From Leptofilum sp965368765 (GTDB lineage: Bacteria > Chloroflexota > Anaerolineae > Promineifilales > Promineifilaceae), in contig CBDUOF010000021.1 in the NCBI GenBank assembly GCA_965368765.1, positions 1 to 26,626 on the forward strand: a stretch of DNA of 26,626 bases, read 5' to 3'. The notes beneath the pieces are model-generated. The model had not been told where the DNA came from. It saw only the letters and a list, made by a program, of their open reading frames with translations, and searched no databases. Position numbers and translations under genes: made by a program. This document shows, piece after piece, positions 21,350-26,626 of this stretch. Position 1 is the stretch's first letter, and the number at the start of each line of letters is the position of its first letter.

Positions 21350-24300
21350 CTAAGGTGTGGGCGTAATGGCTGGCGTGGCGGTACTGGGAACGGCCGTATC
21401 CACTGGCGTGCTTGCTGTTGTTGGTGAAGCCGTTGCCGATGGCGTGGCGCTGCCCGTTGGTGCACTGGTGACTGTCGCCGTTGGGGTCGTTGTGGCCGTC
21501 GCGGTTGCCGTAGCCGTTGGTGTGGTGGTGGGCGTCGGTTGCAGCAGCGTGAAAGTAATGCGCTCTTCAATGAGTGCCCGATCTTCTTCTGGCGTTGTGG
21601 GATTGTCTGGCCCAAACAGCAGCACGCGGAGCGTGAGCGGCCCAGAATAATTAAGCGTGGTCGTGTCAAAACTGGCTAAAAGGCCATTTTCCACGCTGAT
21701 ATTTTGCGGTTCTTGCACCAAGCCCCAACCGCCTGGATTATTGCCAAAGCCATACTCAACCTGATAACCGCCAAAGCCGGGGGCGCTAACCGAGCCAACC
21801 AGATCAATCGTGTCGATGACATCGCTGCCTGCAACAGGCTGGCTGATGCTAATTTGGGGGCGCGGTGTGCTTTCGTCGCAGGACTGAGTTGGTGGCAGCC
21901 GCAAGGGCACGGCGATATTGCGGGCGTTGGCCCAGGCCTGTCCGGCAGCGCTGTTCTCCAACCAGGTCTGAGCGGCCGTTTCTTCACGCGTCCGCACAGC
22001 GTCACCGCCGCTCACCAGTAGGGTAAAGTAGCTGGCTTCGTAAACGGCTTCGGCACAAAAGTCACTAGCGCGAAGCCCTGTCCATTGATCCAACTGCACA
22101 GCCTGAATGAAATCCTCCTCGCCATTGAGCGGCAACTGGTCTTCCGCAAATCGTTCGATGCGACGGTCGGTGCAATCATTGCCGGGGCGTGTCCCAGAGT
22201 CGCTGCAAATTTCAATGTCCACAACGCCGGACGGCCGTATGAAATCGACTGGCTGCTTGCTGGCCAAATATTGGTTCATGAAGCTGTTCCAAATTGGGGA
22301 AGCAATCCGGGTGCCCGATTGCCCTTCACCGAGCACTTCATTATTGGTGTTGCCCACCCAGACGGCCGTTACCACCTCTGGCGTATAGCCGATTGTCCAA
22401 CCATCCCGCACGTCAAAGCGATCGGTACCAGAGGTGCCCGTTTTAGCTGCCACCCGATGTCCTGGAATGACCAGCGTATTGTTCGTACCAAATTCTGGCT
22501 GACGTGCGCTGTTGTCTGACAAGATATCGCTCAGCAAGTAGGCATGTTCCGGCCGTACGACCTGGGTCACAACAGGATCAGGCGTTGGTTCTTCAAACAG
22601 TATTTCCCCGGCATTGTTTTCGATGCGGCGAATGGTAAAGGGCGGAATGTAGTTACCCTGATTGGCCAGCGTACCAAACGCTCCAGCCATCTCTAGCGGG
22701 CTGATTTCACCGCCGCCCAGCGACAGCGCCAGGCCGTAGTTGCGCGGTGCGCCCTGCTCCACGCAGCCGGGATCTTGCAGCGACGACAGGCCAAATTTTT
22801 GCACGTTGTTAATAAAGTTGCAGACGCCCACAAATTCCAACGCTTTGACGGCGGGGATGTTGTAGGAGTTGCCTAAAGACGATCGCAATCTGAGCGGCCC
22901 GTGAAATTCATCGTCATAATTCTTGGGTGCATACGGAGGATTTGTGCCATTGGGAAACGACGTGGGCACGTCCCAGATGAGCGTAGCGGGTGTCCAGCCT
23001 AGCTCCATGGCCGAAAGATAAACAAAGGGTTTGATGGTAGAACCGGGTTGGCGAGGCGCCAGGGCCATGTTTACCTGGCCACTAATCGCTTCATCCTCAA
23101 AATCAACACTACCAACCAGGGCCAATATCTCTCCAGTGCCTGGCTGAAGCACAACCATAGCTGCATTGTTAGCACCGGCTGCATTGATATTGGCGCGGGC
23201 ATTGGCCAACGTTGTTTCGGCCAGGGCCTGCGCGTTGGGGTCCAGCGTGGTGTGAATGCGCAATCCGCCACGATAAATATTTTGAGCACCCAACATCTCT
23301 TCTGCCTGCTGCAGTACGGTAAAGGTAAAGTGCGGGTAGGTGATTTGGCGCACCGGTGGCGTCATATCACGAATGAAGGCGCCGGTTTCATTTAAGGTCG
23401 CCTGGGCATCTGTATTAGAAATATACCCCTGTGAGGCCATCAAGGAAAGCACCTCAGATTGACGTCCCAGCGCGAGCTGTGGCGCGGTGTATGGATCCCA
23501 CAAAGCGGGCGCCTGGGGCAGGCCGGCCAACAGAGACGCTTCAGCCAGCGTGAGGTCTGCAGCAGATTTGTCAAAGTAGGTTTCGGCGGCGGCTTCAATG
23601 CCGTAGGCTAGATTGCCGTAATAAATTTCGTTCAGGTAGATTTCCAGAATGGTGTCTTTGGGATACGTGTTGGCCATCTCGGCGGCGAGAATGATTTCGC
23701 GTACTTTACGGCGGAAGGTGCGTTCGGTGCGCTCATCTTCATCTAGCAGCACGGCGCGTACCACTTGTTGGGTAATGGTGCTGGCTCCAGAAACGACTTC
23801 CCCTTCACGGGCCGCTTGCCAAATGGCGCGGCCAATGGCAATGGTGTCGAAGCCGAAATTCTCATAGAAGCGCGAATCTTCAGTGGCGATGGTGGCCTGA
23901 ATAAGATATTGTGAGATTTGGTCTAGGGGCACGCGGGTACGGTTGCCGGTGGTTGGATCAGCAAGAGAGAAAATCTCGTTGCCATTCCGGTCGTAAATTC
24001 GGGCGGTCTCGAAGGTGCTAACATTGGTTTCTAATTCAGAGACTTGGGGCAAATCACTGGCAATCACCCGATAGCCAATGGCTAAGCCTGCAGCCGTCAG
24101 CGCTAAACCCACCACGCCCAGCATTAAACTCACCACGACGAACCGTATGAAGCAGCCACTCCAGTTGCGACGCCCCGGTGCTTGCCGCCTGGGGCGCGGT
24201 TTGGGTTCTTGCCTGGGCATGGCGACGGGGCCTGTCGGTTGTGTGGCCTGACGCCGAGGCTGTGGCTGCGGGCGTCGTGGCTGTTGTTGCGTCTGGCGGA

Positions 24301-24910
24301 GTTGCGTTGGCTGAGAGTCTGGGCGACGTGGCCGATCGTCACGCTGCGGTTGGGGGCGGGTGGGTGCACCTCGCCCCTGTCGCCGCTGCGGAGATGGTGC
24401 CTCGGGCGGCTCCTGGCGCTGGTGAATTTGAGTTGGCTGTTCAGAAAGCGGCCGTTTCGGACGGGGAATAGCTAGATCAGGCGAAACCTCCGTAGCGTCG
24501 GTGTCTTCCAATGGGGGTCGGTTGAATGGTTTCAGCTTGGAAGGCGTCAGCGGCAAGGGTGCAGGCTTGGGGCGTGGGGGCAGGAGCGCGGGTAAATCGC
24601 CGGTATCTTCATCATCGGTGTTGGGCAGGCTGAGGGTCAATGTCGGGTCATCGCTGTGAGGCGCGGGTTCGCTGGGCTGGGGAACGGCCGTATCTGCCTC
24701 TTGCTCATCCGCTTCATCACCGGGCGCTGTTGGGTGCGCTTCAGCCGGCTGCGCCAAGGCTTTCGGCTGCAGGACAATTGTTTCCGGCACGTCGGCATCG
24801 GCCATTAAATCCAGCAGCGAAACCGTCCCCAGTTCTTCATCTTCCTGGGGCTGGGGCTCTTGCTGAGGGTCTTCTTTTTCGGGATTCGGCCGTTCTTGTT
24901 CGTCACTCAT
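21350..24910 (-). CDS. Class A penicillin-binding protein (PBP1A-type) with long disordered head and Thr-rich tail
   Basis: A 1186-residue bifunctional peptidoglycan synthase. Residues 1-250 are cytoplasmic, acidic then Pro/Gln/Arg-rich, and probably disordered. A single membrane helix spans about 253-283. The GT51 glycosyltransferase follows: catalytic E344 in ATEDSRFYENFG (N351 where histidine is usual), GASTITQQ (375-382) and EIYLNEIYYG. The transpeptidase has the nucleophile S624 in STIK, S682-Y-N684, and KTG at 823-825. Residues about 1018-1122 look like an Ig-like domain, and the last 60 residues are Thr/Pro/Ala-rich low complexity. Typical PBP1A has about 700-850 residues. No Shine-Dalgarno is visible before the ATG at 24910; the upstream DNA is AT-rich. 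It lies 25 bases after the MaoC gene. Confidence 0.95.
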   Translation of the reverse strand: MSDEQERPNPEKEDPQQEPQPQEDEELGTVSLLDLMADADVPETIVLQPKALAQPAEAHPTAPGDEADEQEADTAVPQPSEPAPHSDDPTLTLSLPNTDDEDTGDLPALLPPRPKPAPLPLTPSKLKPFNRPPLEDTDATEVSPDLAIPRPKRPLSEQPTQIHQRQEPPEAPSPQRRQGRGAPTRPQPQRDDRPRRPDSQPTQLRQTQQQPRRPQPQPRRQATQPTGPVAMPRQEPKPRPRRQAPGRRNWSGCFIRFVVVSLMLGVVGLALTAAGLAIGYRVIASDLPQVSELETNVSTFETARIYDRNGNEIFSLADPTTGNRTRVPLDQISQYLIQATIATEDSRFYENFGFDTIAIGRAIWQAAREGEVVSGASTITQQVVRAVLLDEDERTERTFRRKVREIILAAEMANTYPKDTILEIYLNEIYYGNLAYGIEAAAETYFDKSAADLTLAEASLLAGLPQAPALWDPYTAPQLALGRQSEVLSLMASQGYISNTDAQATLNETGAFIRDMTPPVRQITYPHFTFTVLQQAEEMLGAQNIYRGGLRIHTTLDPNAQALAETTLANARANINAAGANNAAMVVLQPGTGEILALVGSVDFEDEAISGQVNMALAPRQPGSTIKPFVYLSAMELGWTPATLIWDVPTSFPNGTNPPYAPKNYDDEFHGPLRLRSSLGNSYNIPAVKALEFVGVCNFINNVQKFGLSSLQDPGCVEQGAPRNYGLALSLGGGEISPLEMAGAFGTLANQGNYIPPFTIRRIENNAGEILFEEPTPDPVVTQVVRPEHAYLLSDILSDNSARQPEFGTNNTLVIPGHRVAAKTGTSGTDRFDVRDGWTIGYTPEVVTAVWVGNTNNEVLGEGQSGTRIASPIWNSFMNQYLASKQPVDFIRPSGVVDIEICSDSGTRPGNDCTDRRIERFAEDQLPLNGEEDFIQAVQLDQWTGLRASDFCAEAVYEASYFTLLVSGGDAVRTREETAAQTWLENSAAGQAWANARNIAVPLRLPPTQSCDESTPRPQISISQPVAGSDVIDTIDLVGSVSAPGFGGYQVEYGFGNNPGGWGLVQEPQNISVENGLLASFDTTTLNYSGPLTLRVLLFGPDNPTTPEEDRALIEERITFTLLQPTPTTTPTATATATATTTPTATVTSAPTGSATPSATASPTTASTPVDTAVPSTATPAITPTP

Positions 24911-24935
24911 TAATTAACAATCAACCATTTACAAT

Positions 24936-25412
24936 TTATGATTCACTAGTCTGTTGACTTTTGATCAGCATGACCCAATCGCCACGCTGGACGGCTTTGC
25001 CGTGCTGGTTATAAACGCCATACTTCATGTTTATGTTCCCGCCGCCCAGACGAGGCAACGCTTTTTTTGTGGTAATCTCTAGCTGCACATGCACTGTGTC
25101 GCCAATGAAAACGGGCAGGCTAAATTTGGCGCTGAGTTCGCGGAAGGCCAGGACCGTGCCCTCGATGATGCCCGACTGCACCGCCAGGCCAGTGGCAATC
25201 GACTGGACCAGCAGGCCGTGGGCCACGCGCTGCCCGAAGGTGTCTTTAGCGGCAAATTCAGCATCGGTGTGAATTTGGTTGAAATCACCCGTCATCCCGG
25301 CAAAATTGACGATGTCGGCCTCGGTGATAGTACGGGAGGCGGTGATGAGCTTCTGTCCGATTTCAAACTGTTCAAAGTAGTGTCCACGCGGTTGGTAGGT
25401 GAGTTCACTCAT
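24936..25412 (-). CDS. MaoC-like (hot-dog fold) enoyl-CoA hydratase/dehydratase
   Basis: A 158-residue single hot-dog domain. The hydratase motif TGDFNQIHTDAEFA supplies the catalytic Asp and His, and GQRVAHGLLVQSIATGL is the adjacent conserved helix; LPVFIGDTVHVQLEIT is the usual strand. Relatives are R-specific enoyl-CoA hydratases, which link fatty-acid oxidation to polyhydroxyalkanoate or other acyl pathways. The start ATG 25412 has GGAG six bases upstream on the minus strand; a TTG at 25424 in the same frame is less likely. It sits between prfA (72 bases) and the PBP gene (25 bases), probably one leftward transcript. Confidence 0.92.
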   Translation of the reverse strand: MSELTYQPRGHYFEQFEIGQKLITASRTITEADIVNFAGMTGDFNQIHTDAEFAAKDTFGQRVAHGLLVQSIATGLAVQSGIIEGTVLAFRELSAKFSLPVFIGDTVHVQLEITTKKALPRLGGGNINMKYGVYNQHGKAVQRGDWVMLIKSQQTSES

Positions 25413-25483
25413 ATGCTGCTCCAAAAGTAACGTTTATTTGTTAAAAACAGTTGGCCCCGGTTTCACTTAATGCGCCCGTGATT

Positions 25484-26548
25484 TTACTCCAGCGCGGCCA
25501 GCTTTTCTGCTTCGTCGGCGACGGTGAGGGCATCGATGAACTGGTCGATGTCGCCATCCATGACGGCGGTCAGATTATAGCTGCTCAGGCCAATGCGGTG
25601 GTCGGTAACGCGCCCTTGCGGGTAGTTGTAGGTGCGAATTTTTTCACTGCGATCCCCTGTGCCGATTTGGGATTTACGGTTGGCGGCAACGGCCGAATTT
25701 TGCTTCTCTTCCTCAATTTCCTGCAAACGGGCTTGAATAATGGCAATGCCAAGCTGCTTGTTTTGCGTCAGGCTGCGTTCTGACTGGATTTTAACAAACA
25801 TGCCGGTGGGAATATGGACGATGCGAGCCGCCGTGGCATTTTTCTGCATATGCTGCCCGCCGGGACCAGAAGAAAACGTGGCTGTAATCTCTAAATCTTT
25901 TGGATCAATCGTAATATCCACTTCGTCAATTTCTGGCATGACGGCAACAGTGGCCGTGCTGGTGTGAATGCGCCCTTGTGACTCGGTTTGCGGTACGCGC
26001 TGTACGCGATGAACGCCGCTTTCGTATTTAAAGCGCGAGTACGCCCCTTTGCCTTTCACAGAAAAGATGACCTCTTTGTAGCCACCGACGCCGGTGCTGT
26101 TCTCTTCTAAAATATGGGGCTTCCATTTGCGCCCTTCAGCATAGCGCATGTACATGCGCAGCAGGTCGGCGGCAAAAATACCGGCCTCGTCCCCCCCGGC
26201 ACCGGCCCGAATTTCCACAAAAACGTTGCGCTCATCACGGGCATCTTTAGGAATGAGCAAACGGCGCATCTCTTTGTCCAGTGATTCCAGGCGCGATTCT
26301 AACTCTTTGATTTCTTCTTCCGCCAGCTGGGCCATTTCGCCTTCTTCTAGCTGGGCCATCTCACGCGCTTCGGCCAATTCTTGGATGACACGGTCGTGTT
26401 CACGGTACGCCTCTACCAGAGGCTGCAAGTCAGAGCGCTCTTGTGCCAGTTCGGTAAGCTTGACGTGGTCAGCCAAGACGGCTGGGTCGGACATTTGTCT
26501 TTCGATCTCGTCGTAACGAGTGACGACCTGTTTGATTTTATCTAGCAT
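25484..26548 (-). CDS. prfA: Peptide chain release factor 1
   Basis: A 354-residue class I release factor that ends translation at UAA and UAG. A long N-terminal coiled coil (about 1-100) is followed by IRAGAGGDEA (113-122), the codon-recognition PxT motif as PQT (186-188) in HRVQRVPQTESQGRIHTS, and the catalytic GGQ at 230-232 in SSGPGGQHMQKNATA. The PxT motif, rather than the SPF of RF2, and the length (about 360) identify RF1. GPGGQHMQKNATA differs from the common GAGGQHVNKTDSAVR, but Q232 is intact. The ATG at 26548 has no ribosome site, and a TATAAT box ends only 7 bases upstream, which suggests a leaderless transcript. It heads the leftward group. Confidence 0.97.
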   Translation of the reverse strand: MLDKIKQVVTRYDEIERQMSDPAVLADHVKLTELAQERSDLQPLVEAYREHDRVIQELAEAREMAQLEEGEMAQLAEEEIKELESRLESLDKEMRRLLIPKDARDERNVFVEIRAGAGGDEAGIFAADLLRMYMRYAEGRKWKPHILEENSTGVGGYKEVIFSVKGKGAYSRFKYESGVHRVQRVPQTESQGRIHTSTATVAVMPEIDEVDITIDPKDLEITATFSSGPGGQHMQKNATAARIVHIPTGMFVKIQSERSLTQNKQLGIAIIQARLQEIEEEKQNSAVAANRKSQIGTGDRSEKIRTYNYPQGRVTDHRIGLSSYNLTAVMDGDIDQFIDALTVADEAEKLAALE

Positions 26549-26555
26549 GGGCCTG

Positions 26556-26583
26556 ATTATATCGTATTCTGGTTCTTTGGAAA
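26556..26583 (-). promoter_or_regulatory. Promoter of prfA with perfect -10 box, predicting a leaderless mRNA
   Basis: On the minus strand a perfect TATAAT (26561-26556) follows TTTCCA (26583-26578) after 16 bases. Transcription would start about 26549-26548, at or one base before the ATG. No Shine-Dalgarno is present. Confidence 0.55.
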
Positions 26584-26626
26584 TTTAGAGAGGGGATCGG
26601 TTTGGTATTGCGTATTCTGTACGAAA

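Larger units (their letters stand above)
78..24691. repeat. Dispersed iterated palindrome ACGGCCGT (29 exact copies)
   Basis: Exact copies start at 78, 765, 2444, 2924, 3135, 4163, 4933, 5053, 7006, 7356, 7785, 10207, 11097, 12637, 12992, 14311, 15100, 15312, 15611, 17065, 17403, 17782, 18400, 20352, 21199, 21390, 22231, 22362 and 24684, counted by eye. All or nearly all lie inside genes on either strand, mostly read as T-A-V or as N/D-G-R and occasionally in the third frame. About seven extend to the 10-bp palindrome AACGGCCGTT. Base composition predicts about 0.5 copies in this length. GCGGCCGT variants occur but are fewer. This behaves like a highly iterated palindrome, not a mobile element. 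Confidence 0.9.

Noticed and set aside
21357..21650. Rightward Val/Gly/Ala-rich 97-codon frame opposite the PBP tail
   Set aside because: Its composition is just the complement of the Thr/Pro/Ala low-complexity tail of the PBP gene; no independent start or motif is seen.
1..26626. CRISPR array, tRNA, rRNA, prophage, or transposase
   Set aside because: No regularly spaced repeats, cloverleaf-like segments, rRNA signatures or mobile-element genes were recognised on either strand; only the small REP-like element was found.

Overview
The window looks like part of a bacterial chromosome from the Chloroflexota, of the Anaerolineae or Caldilineae kind. This is inferred from gene style and not proven. 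Supporting signs are a class A penicillin-binding protein with a long Pro/Gln/Arg-rich cytoplasmic head and a Thr/Pro/Ala-rich extracellular tail, a solute-binding lipoprotein with an acidic linker, many TIM-barrel sugar isomerase-like proteins, and about 53% GC by eye. I see no rRNA, tRNA, CRISPR array, transposase or phage gene.

Positions 1 to about 20470 form one large carbohydrate or polyol catabolic locus. It opens with a partial leftward sugar isomerase-like gene, diverging from a GntR/HutC repressor and a TIM-barrel isomerase. A ROK regulator with a strong promoter and a 14-bp perfect inverted repeat at the start site follows. It heads a long rightward unit: Gfo/Idh/MocA dehydrogenase, D-tagatose 3-epimerase-like enzyme, ribose-type ABC importer (one ATPase, two permeases, one lipoprotein) and two paralogous TIM-barrel enzymes, ending at a terminator at 12445-12495. 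A second unit starts behind an operator-like site that shares a 13-mer with the GntR promoter. It encodes an FGGY kinase, a second Gfo/Idh/MocA dehydrogenase, an overlooked 57-residue ORF, a phosphotriesterase-like hydrolase, a cupin phosphoglucose isomerase, a D-2-hydroxyacid dehydrogenase, a shikimate-dehydrogenase-like protein and a fucose-isomerase-like protein.

Together these suggest uptake of an uncommon sugar, sugar acid, polyol or glycoside, NAD(P)-linked oxidation, isomerisation or elimination by TIM-barrel enzymes, lactone or ester opening, and kinase entry to central metabolism. The combination does not match one textbook pathway that I can name, and the substrate cannot be read from sequence.

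Positions 20496-26548 are leftward and more housekeeping in nature: a HAD phosphatase, the class A PBP, a MaoC-type hydratase and release factor 1 (prfA).

The strongest signal that genes do not explain is the palindrome ACGGCCGT. I count 29 exact copies by eye, against roughly 0.5 expected by base composition. They are spread over almost every gene on both strands, much like the HIP1 element of cyanobacteria.
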